This document shows, piece by piece, positions 39,184 through 51,197 of a stretch of DNA of 64,000 nt. Every line of letters begins with the position of its first letter. Positions within the stretch are counted from its first letter, which is position 1. The stretch is from Circinella umbellata. Lineage: Eukaryota > Mucoromycota > Mucoromycetes > Mucorales > Lichtheimiaceae. Under the pieces are notes generated by a model. It was not told the origin of the DNA. It worked only from the letters and a program-made list of their open reading frames with translations, and made no database searches. The DNA lies in the NCBI GenBank assembly GCA_025093555.1, contig JAIWNF010000003.1, positions 124,001 to 188,000 on the forward strand, in the 5' to 3' direction. The translations under genes and the position numbers were made by a program.

Positions 39184-42100
39184 ATGGCATCAGATTCCAA
39201 TGACAAACCACCTGCCATTGTGACTCATCCCGATGAACTTGGAAGCTACCATGGGGCTGGTGGTGAGCCAACGCTCGTTGGCACTGCAACACCTTCTCCG
39301 GTAACCTCAACAACCAAAGAGGTCACCATAGCAACGACTATCACTACCACAACATCGTCCTCAACAACAGGTGAAGAGATGAAAATTGATATGCGAGAAG
39401 ACCTTGTTACAGCACATAACGATAACAATAATCCATTCGCGTTTATACCATCGCAATTGGAAGCATTAATGGATCCGAAAAATTTGGATCTGCTGATAAA
39501 GTATGGCGGTCTCGAGGGTGTCGCACGAGGCTTACACGCTGAATTACATACCGGCCTGTCACCTAATGCGGAGATCTCCAACAAAGTTACTCTGAATTCG
39601 ATCATGAATGATAGTAATACTACTAATTCAGAAAATGCAGATACCTCAATTCAACCTATAAACAATTTGGAACAACGGACCCACGTGTTTGGTACCAATG
39701 TATTACCACAAATTAAGGGCAAAAATATATTTCAACTGATGTTTTTGGCTTTTCGTGATAAAACTTTGGTAACCTATTAAATTACAATTTTTTACCTTTG
39801 TTTTAAATTATAATGTTATTATTAGATTTAATATCTATTATTAATATGCATTTATCTTTACTATAATTATTATCTGTGCCACTGATCATATAGATTCTAT
39901 TGGGCATTGCAGCGATCGTTTCATTGGCAGTTGGTATTTATGAATCCATCGCAATCCCTGAATATGATAGTGAAGGCCATAAAGTCATGGGTATTAAATG
40001 GGTAGAAGGCTTGGTTATTATTTGTGCTATCACCATTGTTGTCTTAGTGGGTAGTATTAATGATTTCCAAAAAGATAAACAATTTCGAAAATTGAATGCC
40101 AAGAAAGAAGATCGTCAAGTCAAGGTAAATAAAGAATCACCTAACATTACAAATGATACAAAAGTGTAGTAGCATATAAATAAAATTTGTATAATGTACT
40201 TACGTTAATAACATTTCTTGTTTTACTTTATTCATTCACAAAAGGCAACTCGATCAGGAAATTCTACAATGATTTCTGTTCATGATATTCAAGTGGGTGA
40301 CATTCTTCATCTTGAACCAGGCGAAGTGATTCCAAGTGATGGAATTTTTATCGAAGGCCATAATTTAAAATGTGACGAATCGGCCGCTACTGGTGAATCT
40401 GATGCTGTTCGAAAATTAGATTGGCGTGCATGTGTTCATAAAATATACCAATTCAAAGGGTATAATAATAAAGAAGAAGAAGAAGAACATAATCATCAAA
40501 AGTCCTCCGATTATTTGGTACCACCATCACCCAATAACAGAGTAGCTTCTTCATCATCCATTGGTACTGCTACAACACGTCAAGAGAAAACTCTTGCTAC
40601 TGCTCATTCGGGTAAATCCATGCCTGACCCATTTATTATTTCCGGCTCCAAGGTTCTTGAAGGTGTTGGTACTTATCTTGTTACCAGTGTTGGTATACAT
40701 TCCTATCATGGTCGTACCATGATGGCTTTGCGTACTGAAGATGAAATTACTCCACTCCAAGTGAAATTGAACGGTTTGGCCGGTATGATTACCAAGCTAG
40801 GCTCTATTGCTGCTATTTTAATGTTGGTTGCCCTCTTGATTCGTTACTTTGTTGGTTTCCGTCATGGTATTCCATCCGAACCTACTGAAATTGTCAGTGA
40901 TGTCATGAGTATTCTTATATTGGTTGTTACTGTCATTGTTGTTGCTGTTCCTGAAGGTTTACCTTTGGCTGTTACTCTTGGTAAGAAGGGAAAATAGTAA
41001 TAGGAGTTTTTTTTTTAAAAAAAAGAAAATGTGGTCCTTTTTTTTCGCTAACTATAACTTTTTTTTTTTTTTTTTTGAATTATATTAGCTCTTGCGTATG
41101 CTACTCGACGTATGCTTAAGGATAACAATTTGGTCCGCGTATTGGCATCTTGTGAAACCATGGGTAATGCAACCACTGTATGTTCAGATAAGACTGGTAC
41201 ATTGACACAAAATAAAATGACGGTTGTTGCTGGTACACTTGGATCCTCATTTCGCTTTCGCCGTGACCCATCTGATTCACAGACTGATGTTTTCAATGTA
41301 CCCAGCATTATTAACAAGTTACCTAAAGCCGCACTCAAATTGATTCACCAAGGTATTGCCGTCAACTCGACTGCATTTCAAGGAAAAGATGAATCGGGAA
41401 ATCCTACTATCGTCGGTAACAAGACTGAAAGTGCACTTCTGTCGTTTATTAGCGAAACCGAAAGCGAACACTTCGAAACATTACGTCGACGACATGAAGT
41501 CGAACAAGTATTTCCTTTTAGTTCTGAACGTAAAGCAATGGCTACCATCATTAAAATTCCCAGCGATGAAAACGAAAAGGGTTCACAGCCCATTTATCGT
41601 GCTCATATCAAAGGTGCTTCTGAAATAATAGTGCAACACTGTTCCCGTGTTCTGGCAGTGGATCAAGGTGATCATATTCAAACGAGAGCATTTACTGAAG
41701 CAGACCGTACACAAATTGATCACATCATTCAAACTTATGCTTCACAAAGTCTTCGTACAATCGGTATTGCTTATCGTGATTTTACCCACTGGCCACCCAA
41801 TGGAAGCAGTGCTACTGATAGTATTGAACCTGACGTTCCTTATGAAGACCTTGTACAAGACCAAGGGTTGACTTTGGTTGGTATCATAGGTATTGAAGAT
41901 CCTCTACGTCCTGGTGTAAAAGATGCTGTACGTCAATGTCAACAAGCTGGTGTATTTATTCGTATGGTCACAGGTGATAATGTTGTCACAGCCAAGAGCA
42001 TTGCAAAACAATGTGGTATTTATACTACGGGTGGTCTTATTATGGAAGGTCCTGTTTTCCGTCATTTGCCGCCATCTGAAATGGATGCTGTTATTCCACG

Positions 42101-43259
42101 ATTACAAGTATTAGCACGATCCAGTCCGGAAGACAAACGCATTTTGGTCGAACGATTAAAAGAAATGGGTGAAATTGTTGCTGTTACTGGTGATGGCACG
42201 AACGATGGTCCTGCACTTAAATTGGCCGATGTTGGTTTTTCGATGGGTATTGCTGGTACCGAAGTTGCTAAAGAAGCGTCCAGTATTATTTTAATGGATG
42301 ATAACTTTGCAAGTATTGTTCGAGCTATCATGTGGGGGCGATGTGTCAATGACGGTGTTCGGAAATTCTTGGAGTTCCAGTTGACTGTCAATGTTACAGC
42401 TGTTGTTTTGACCTTTATTTCTGGTGTTGCAAGTGAAGAACAAAAATCCGTATTAACGGCTGTCCAACTTCTTTGGGTTAACTTAATTATGGATACCCTG
42501 GCTGCTTTGGCTCTTGCTACCGATCCTCCAACTGAAGAATTGCTTCAACGCGGACCACAGCCAAAATCAGCACCTTTGATTAGTTTACAAATGTGGAAAA
42601 TGATCATTGGTCAATCTATTTTCCAAATCATTGTTACTTTTGTTTTGCTTTATGGTGGCATTCTCGACTATCATCCGGAAGATACGATTTTACAAACCAT
42701 TGTTTTTAATACATTTGTATTTTGTCAAATCTTTAACGAAATCAATTGTCGTCGTATCGATCGCAAGCTAAATGTATTCCATAATATTTGGGCCAACAAG
42801 TTTTTTATTATTGTATTTATTGTTTGTATCTTTTTACAAGCTGTTATTGTCAACTTTGCTGGTGTCGCTTTTCAAGTCGTACAAGTTGATGGCCCTTCAT
42901 GGGCAATTGCAATCGTTGTGGGAATGTTTTCATTACCTGTTGGTGTTTTAGTTCGCTTGATTCCTGATAGTTGGTTTGGTTTCTTATTCCGCAATCCAAA
43001 CACAAGAAGAAGATATCTTGGTGGTGATTATAAGGGACCTTTAATGTCTGCTGGATCACTCTATATGGCTGGTAATGGTAATGATACTACTTACGACAAG
43101 AGTGAAGAATTTGATACCAAGAAAAATCAAGACCCTGATCAAAAGGAAAAAGACCAAGAGCATCAAGGAAATAATATCACCCCGTCGATTGTGATTCCAA
43201 CTATGGGTGCTGCTCCTTCATCTGATGCTGTTCTTAATAATAATAGCAGTGAAAAATAG
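39184..43259 (+). CDS. PMC1: Calcium-transporting P-type ATPase, Pmc1/PMCA type
   Basis: Four exons (39184-39768, 39894-40124, 40245-40980, 41089-43259) give 1240 residues in frame. The polar N-terminus ends in KNIFQLMFLAFRDKT before TM1. The actuator domain has CDESAATGES (TGES near 322-325), TM4 has VAVPEGLPLAVTL, the phosphorylation site is CSDKTGTLTQNKM (Asp near 549), the nucleotide site is HIKGASEI, and the hinge is VTGDGTNDGPALKLADVGFS near 884. C-terminal TM5-TM10 include LLWVNLIMDTLAALALATDPP, diagnostic for PMCA/Pmc1 pumps. It moves Ca2+ out of the cytosol, in fungi usually into the vacuole. A low-complexity insert of about 75 residues lies between TGES and DPFIISGSKVLEG. The C-terminal tail is short and has no clear calmodulin site. 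I preferred ATG 39184 to the in-frame ATG 39172 because its context fits better; both would work. Confidence 0.94.
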
Positions 43260-44270
43260 CAGGATCATTAATGAATTTGATAAAATGTAACAACATCAGC
43301 AACCATAACAAATACTAATAGACTTTTTATTTTATTTCAAATCAAAAATAACTTCCCTTTTCGCTATATTAATTTTTTTATATATTGTAATATTATGATC
43401 CCTTTCTTTCATTCTACTATTCGCATCTTATTTTGTATTTCCCTTTTATCCATGCTTTACTTTTTTTTTCTTCCTCTCTCTCTCTCTTTTAGTTAGCATG
43501 TAATAACTTGTGTATATGTTTTCTTTCATTTCTTGTATTTTCTATCGCTTAATTTAGTTTTATTATCAGCTTATAAAAAAGTGGAAATTCTGCCTTTTTT
43601 TCTTCTTTTCAAATCAAAAAAAAAAAAGAGTGATGATAAGTTTGTATATACTTTACTCGCAACATATTGAAGCCGCTTGGAGTTGGTTAAAGAACAAGAT
43701 TTCTTTGAAAAGAGTAGAAATTATGCGCATACTGAAAAGCATTCATGTAAATTGATTAATCAATTACATGCTATTTATAAATACAGAAATAATTTAGAAT
43801 TCTTGAGTAACACTATGGGAAAGAGATGTAGTGATACCTGAAAAAATTGATAAAATTTGTACAAAAATGAATAAACCATTCAGATAAACATGCGGTATCC
43901 AATAAAAAAACTAGAATAAAGATGATACGCGTTAGGCTTATTTTTCGTAGGACGTATAATTTCTTTCAATAATACACAGGGTACAATATATGGGGTAATA
44001 ATAATAATAATAAGAGTATATTTTATAGCATAATCTATATATTAAAAACATTATTCTGGGGTTGGGGGAGGAGGAAGAGAAGGAGTGATATATAACTGTT
44101 TACTATGTCGCTGTTAGAGGAAAAAATGAGAAGAAAATGATGGAAAAGGTAATATAAGAATATAATTGTTGTATGTGTATGTATATGTCTTGTGGGTTTT
44201 TATAATAATATAGTAAATGAAATGTTAAGAAAAAATAAAAATAAAAAAGAGCTTTATATAATATACTGCT
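43260..44270. other. Convergent 3' intergenic region
   Basis: About 1 kb between the 3' ends of the calcium ATPase (+) and ABC gene 1 (-). AT-rich with T/A runs and an AAT run near 43997-44011; a plausible terminator/polyadenylation region for both genes. No gene seen. Confidence 0.45.
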
Positions 44271-47200
44271 TTAATTAGCATTTAGTGATTGTTGTCGTAC
44301 AAGTGCAGCATATTCCCCTTCCAACTTAAGTAATTCCCAGTGAGTTCCCTGTTCAACGACACAACCATCCTTGATTACGCAAATCAAATCAGCATTCTGA
44401 ATTGTAGATAAACGATGGGCAATAGTAATGGTTGTGCGACCTCCTTCACTGATAATATTGTCGATAGCAGTTTGGACCAGTTTTTCAGATTCAGAATCGA
44501 GAGCTGAAGTAGCTTCATCTAACAAAAGAACCTTGGGCTTGCGAATTAATGCACGGGCAATTGCAATCCTTTGTTTTTGACCACCGGACAATTGCGAGCC
44601 CTTATCACCAACACGTGTATTATAACCATCAGGTAAGTCAATAATAAACTTGTGAATATTGGCAGCACGAGCAGCCTCTTCAACTTGCTCTTGAGTAGCA
44701 GTTTGGCCTTCTTCCATACCAAAGCAGATGTTTTCACCAATAGTCATATCAAAAAGCACGGGTTCTTAATCATGTACATTAAAAATAAAATAAAAATAAT
44801 TAATACAAAATATTCTTTAAGCCATCGTTTACGATTATAATTTTTCTTTTTTCGTATTTTACCTTGTCCTACTAAGGCCATATGGCTACGTAAATTACCC
44901 AAGGTAAAATTTTTGACATTATATTCGTCGAGTCGAACGCTACCATTTATAGGATCGTACCAACGTTGAAGCATACCAATCGTCGTTGATTTTCCTAAAA
45001 AACCATTTTCATATCATTATAGTAAGTACTAGTAATACAAAAAAAAAGTCAGAAAAAGATAATATTGATAATAACGTACCACATCCAGATGGGCCAACAA
45101 GAGCAATTGTCTGACCAGATCTACCAGTCAAGTTAAATTCCCCATCAAAAACAGCCATGTCCATGCGAGCTGGATAACTATGTAGTTTTTGACAAGTAAT
45201 GTGTGCTTTCTAAATTAGTTACAGGTAGATTATTTAAACCATACTTTTTCTGAATGTGGGGTATTCGCACTTTACCGGAAAGTAATATTTTCAAAAGAAA
45301 TGTCACCACTAATAATAGATGAAGAAGGTTCAATGCCTTCGAGATCGGGATCAATTTCAGATTCTCTATCAATAACTTCAAAAGTAGCTAATGCAGAATT
45401 CTTGGCTTTGGCATAGGTAGCAGCAAAAACACCAGCTCGTCCAACACCGTGAACAGTAATCATGACAGCAAGTAAGCAGATAAACAATTCATCAAATTGT
45501 AATTTTCCATCTTGAAGAAAATGCATGCCAGCGTAGAAAGCAACTGCACCAACATACAAAATGATACCTTGACCCAACGCATACCCAATAGAAGATAAGA
45601 ACGCTTTACGTTTAGCAAGTCGATGAGGTCTCTGTAAAGCTTTTCCAAACTTTTTTTCGAAATAAGGTTGTTTGCCTAAACCTGCAACTGTCCTAATCTC
45701 CTTGATTGCTTCTCCAGCAATTTCACCACTATGTTCATGGGCTTTCGCCGTCTTGTCTTCAAATCCTCGTTGTACCATGGATTCATAGAAACTTGCACCC
45801 ATTACAAAAGGAGACATAGCCAATACAATAAGAGTCATTTTCCAGTCGTGATAAAAGGCAATAACTAGACCTGGAAAATAGAAAGATATAAAATAAGAGA
45901 AAAACAGTTAATGACAATAATAGCGCTGATAGAAATTATATCTTTCCCATTTAATATTGTAAACTCGGAAACGAACCTGTAATAACTGAAGAAATAATTT
46001 GAACAATATCACCCGGTACTTCAGTTACCAGTGCATTCACGTTTTTAGAGTCAACTGCAAGTTTTGACGTCAAAGAGCCGACACTATTATCTTCGTCATC
46101 AAAATACCCAATTTCTTGTTTCAAATAAGCTCGGAATACCATGGCACGGAATCGTTCAGTATAAAGTTCACCAGCAATTTCGAAACATCCCATTTGTAAA
46201 CCATAGCCAATAAAAGCTACTATAGCAAACATTAGAAAAAGAAAAGCATAAAGATTGGCACCTTCCAAAGGCCCTGGCGCGACTTGATCTGGTTCTTGAA
46301 CAAGGACACCAATACACTTAGCAATGACATATGCAAAAACGGGAAAAACAGCACCAGCAAGGGTTGCACCTACTGAACCAAGGAACAGCAAATACCATTC
46401 ACCTCGCATTTGATTTAGAATTCTACCAATAGGCGCTTTTTGTTTCTTACGTAGCTTGCGCTCTTCCTTGTTCTTGCGCAATTTAAGCTCATAAGCGTCG
46501 ACTGATGAAGTGGTGCTCATACGGTATAAACGAGTGTTGCCGGGTTCGTGCTTTTCTTTCGTGAGTTCAGCATCATTATTAGAATCGTGGAAAGATTCAA
46601 CTGCAACAGCTTGTTCAAGTGCTTCGTTCTCCTTGCGTAAAAGCTCCTCTTCATCAATTTCTTCGTCCTCTTTAGCGCCAACTTCTTTGACAGCAATTTG
46701 TTGCTTTCGTACAAGATCAGCGTACACACCTTCACGCGCCAAAAGTTCATTATGGGTTCCTTGTTCTACAAGATCACCTTGATGCATAACAACAATTAAA
46801 TCTGCGTTACGGATAGTTGATAAACGATGAGCAATAACAATGGTTGTGCGATCAGCAGAGGCAGCATCCAAAGCCTTTTGTACCAAACGTTCTGATTGTG
46901 TATCCAAAGCAGATGTAGCCTTAGGAGAAAAAAGAAGTCGTTAGAAAACTATCAAGAGTTTAACGGAATAAGAGAGTGAAAAAGTCAAGCAATAAAAATA
47001 AAATAAAACCTACTTCATCTAATAAAAGAATGGAGGGATTCTTAAGAATTGCTCTTGCAATAGCAATACGTTGTTTTTGGCCACCTGACATCATGCCGCC
47101 ATGTTCTCCAACCAAGGTATCATACCCTTTGGGTAATTTTGAAATAAAGGTATGACAATTGGCTTTTTTACAAGCATCAACAACAGCTTCTTCAGAAACT

Positions 47201-49032
47201 TGTTCATGTACACCCATAAGCAAATTCTGACGAATAGTCATATTGAAAAGTACTGGTTCCTGTGAAACCACGCCAATTTGAGTGCGTAGCCATTTCAAAT
47301 TGATATCCTTGAGATCATTACCATCCAAAAGAACTTGGCCAGATGTTGGATCGTAAAAACGTTGTAATAATTGAATACTTGTCGATTTACCGGAACCAGA
47401 GGGACCAACAAACGCAACGGTCATACCGGGACGAATTGTAAGGTTGAGATTTTTGAGAATCGGAATATCTGGACGTGTAGGATATTCAAACTTGACACTA
47501 CGGAATTCAAGATTGCCAATGACTTTTTCAGGGGTAACACCCGCAGTGGAATCAGGATCAATTTCAGGAACACGATCGATAGTTTCAAATATTTTGTAAG
47601 CTGCACCACATGCTGTTGAAATCTTAGAGATATGCGTTGGTAATTGAAGTAATGACATTGCACCAAGAATCATGGTAAAAAAAGCAACCATAATTTTCCA
47701 TCCCTCAAGAGTCTCTTCACTTGCTAATTTACCACCGTACCAAAATGAAATTGCATAACTATATAATATGAGTGTATAGAATTGCCAATGTCAATATTAT
47801 GCTATTGTTTCTGCGAATGGAAAAGAACAAAAAAGTCTAATCCATATTAGGTAATAATGATTATACTCACATGCTGAAAAGAACAAACAAAAAACCACCA
47901 ACCCCGAGACCTGTAGCATAGCCGCGGTAAACACCTGCTTGACGTGCCTTAACCAATTTTTCTTCGTAAATGGCAGAAAAGCGTTTTTGCAAACTAAAAG
48001 CATAAACTGTACGAATACCAGCAAACACTTGTTCAGCAACAGTTCCTGCATCAGCATAAGCATCTTGAACCTTGAGTGTACTTGATGTAATGAGATACCC
48101 CATTAAACCACCTACACCACCCAATACTGGGAGTACAGCAAGAACAACAACAGCAAGATTCCATCCTAGTAATGAATTATTATAATATATATATTTATAT
48201 GAAGAATAATTAGCTTCCAGTGTCAAAAAAGGATTATTCATTTTTTATATGTACGTACCAATTGCAAATGACATAATGAAACCCAATGCAAAGGCTGAAA
48301 TTGCCCGGATCATGGCACCATAAGTTTCACTGATACCATCTTGAATAAGTTGACAATCAGCCGCTAAACGAGTAGTGAGTGAACCTTCCTCAGATTGGTC
48401 AAACCATCCCTATGTAATAAAGTATATGTAAAGAAAAATTAGATTACAAAACGATGATAAATTAAAAAAGTTCGAGATCATATCTGCATATAACGAAAGC
48501 ACATTTTTTGTACCATATCTTGACGTAGAATTGCGTGAATATATTCTTTACGAATGCGACGAACTTGCTTTTCTCCCGTGAGAACCCATAATGCATTGGC
48601 GATATATGCAAGTACTAAGATAACAGAACCAAGGATAACAAAAATGATAACGATAGGTTGTGTTGCTTCGGGAAGACTTTTGCCCTCATCAATGGAATCC
48701 ATGATTTTATTAATCATCAAACCAAAAAAGACAATACAAAGCGGTTGCAATAGACCAACCAGAACTGAACAAAAGCCAGCAATAACAATGCAAAACATAT
48801 CCCATTTTGTTGCGAATCGAAATAATTTATGAGCAGGTAAAGTACGTTTTTGTTTTTTCCTCCTTTCTTTTTTCTTGCCATCACCGTCGCCACTGTTTTG
48901 CTGATGAATGGGCAAAGTATCTACAACATTCTCTTGTTGATTAATTGAGGAGGATTGTAATTTTTCATTCGAATTGCCATTTCCTTGAATGGTTCCCGAG
49001 GATCGTGTAGACAATGATATGGACGGTGCCAT
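44271..49032 (-). CDS. ABCB/MDR-type full ABC transporter, gene 1 (apparent frameshift in exon 6)
   Basis: Minus-strand exons: 49032-48514, 48409-48259, 48165-47871, 47758-47014, 46919-45977, 45871-45276, 45177-45080, 44994-44863 and 44764-44271, giving about 1324 codons. Layout TMD1-NBD1-TMD2-NBD2. NBD1: Walker [10 protein letters not shown], signature [15 protein letters not shown] and Walker B ILLLDE. NBD2: [16 protein letters not shown] and [16 protein letters not shown]. Such exporters (P-glycoprotein/Ste6 class) pump hydrophobic compounds or peptides from the membrane using ATP. The total length is one base over a multiple of three: the T5 run at 45838-45842 needs to be T4 for the frame to run from the exon 6 splice site into [11 protein letters not shown]. 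All other junctions keep phase. Either an assembly error or a real inactivating insertion. NBD1 has MSGGQ where the neighbour has LSGGQ. Confidence 0.85.
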
Positions 49033-51197
49033 GATAATCAATGGCGAGAAAAGGGGCAATGAAAAAAAAAAAAAAGTCGCCAAGTTCGGGCGAATCTCCG
49101 GGTAGATAATGCTGCAAAAGATGGTTCTTTTATATGATTTTTGACTCCATTGTAGTACAAGACTGCAAAATAAAAACAGATTATAAATTGTTCAGGGTAG
49201 GTGAGGAAGGATACTGATTATGTGGTTCTCCGCACGCTCACTTTCATTAGTGTGACAGGTTTTTTTTTTCTTTTTTTTTCTTTTGTGAACTTATAATTAG
49301 GTGCTCATGAAGTAGTTCTATAGAGTTAAAAAAAACCAGCATTGCTATTGTTGTTATAATAATTTTTTTTCTTCAAAAACAACCTGTAATATGAAAAGAA
49401 GAATGTTTGATTGATTTGTCTATAACAGCATTATTGAGGTATATTTTTTTTCGGCACCCATCCCGTTTTTATATAGTAAGAGACTCGAAATCCCGACAAT
49501 AAAAAAAAAAACTGAGCTTATTGTTCTCTTTTTTTTATTTAGAATAAAATTTAATCTCAAGATAACTGAGCTACCAAAGTGTGCAGAATAACTGTTACCA
49601 TTATTTTTTGTTAGTTTTCTTTGTTATATTCTAATATCAGTGACCAGCAACTGTCTTAAACAAGCTATACTGTTGGTCGTTGTACTGTAAAAGTAAAACT
49701 TTTTTGTTTTGTTGACATACTGAAAAATCGAAATCTTAATAATGAAACATGTATAGCCTGTCGAATGCGTGATAATTGCGTTGTCAATAAACTAGTTGCA
49801 AAAGAATAGGCGATTTTTCATGTTTGATAAACCTTTCTTGCTAATTCCATCTCGCCACGATAGCAATAGAAAATGGCATGACATTGAGCGGAGAACACAC
49901 TTTTATTGGCTACTCTCTTGATGTATTACATTTGTATTGATGAAAGATTTACTCAAAGGAGAAACGGTGATCGACGTGGGCTATGGCTATAACCACAATA
50001 AGCAATTCATTCCAAAACCAGAAACGAAGTTTACCTCCCTCACCCCATCAAGATAATTATGTTCGACGATTTATCGCAGACGAACTGCTTCGAGAATAGC
50101 GAGCATATTTTTACGGTGGTCATATAAAAAGGCTTGATCAACAAAGGTGATGATTATACTTTTACCTGCATCAATTATCCAAGCGGGTCTTTCTATTTTT
50201 CTTTATCCACTATATACGGGGTATATGAAGAAATACATGCTCATATTCGTGCCAAATGTCTCATAATGGATGTATTGGTCTTATACCTGGATATTTTGGA
50301 TCGTTTTCCGAGGTATAAGATAAGCTTTTTCCACCTCAAGTATATTATTGGATAGAACCATGATTTTAAAGTTTGTACAAACTTACTCTTGCTGGGCGGG
50401 GGAAATATTACAGGAAGTTCGGGAAAAAGTGGGTTTAAAGTATTAAGTATACAAAAAAAAAGTAAGACGGAATGGTGTAGTTTCATGTGTAATTGTTATG
50501 ACTTTTATTTTGTTTTTGATCAGAACGATATCTAGAGTTTAACATAAAGAAAAAGATTGATGGATGTATGATGATGGGGGGGTAGTTTTTTTTAATTGGA
50601 TGTGAATGAGTGAGAGAAGACAATTGTATACCATATATATTATTGGGAAATCTGTTTATATTATATAAACGTATGTATGGATGAAGCTCATATTCTCATA
50701 ATATGTTTGATTACTACTCATTTTATATTATATAAACGGCTCCTTTTTTTAGTACGTATAGTAGATGAAACAGCGTATATTATAAATGACAAAATAATGC
50801 AGCAGCTGGATTCCCAATCACAAAAAGCTTTCATCGAAACTCCATCCTTATAAAAATTCTCGATGCTGTCATTGATTATCCTTCGATCCTGAACTCTGCT
50901 ACCAAATAACAAATAAAATGTATATGATTATATATTATTAAATAATAATGGATTCTTATTTTTTTTATGTTATTGTATGTACAAGAGATTATTCTCTATG
51001 TAATATATGTGTAAAAAAAGGGTAATACATGGGAATAACATGGGTAAAAAAAGGATGCAGTAGAGTGTAAAAGACAGAGTTCTTTTTTTAAGAAAAAAAA
51101 ACGATGAACAAGTATAAAAGTAGTATAAAAAAATAATAGTAAGATAATGGTAAATTAATAGTACAGAGACGAAAGAAAAAAAATACAGAGAAATATT
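49033..51197. other. Intergenic region between the two ABC genes
   Basis: About 2.2 kb. The proximal 500 bp are the promoter side of ABC gene 1 and hold TTTCGGCACC (49449-49458) and CCCGACAAT (49492-49500). Further along, 49766-49800 can be read as CRMRDNCVVNK, recalling the MRDNAVVISKN loop of the MFS gene at 25050-27225, perhaps a very old relic. The rightmost part is the 3' flank of ABC gene 2. No intact gene was recognised; the open frame 50134-50355 has no domain. Confidence 0.4.

Noticed and set aside
50134..50355. Open frame between ABC genes
   Set aside because: 73 residues with no recognisable motif, no splice-consistent extension and AT-driven composition.
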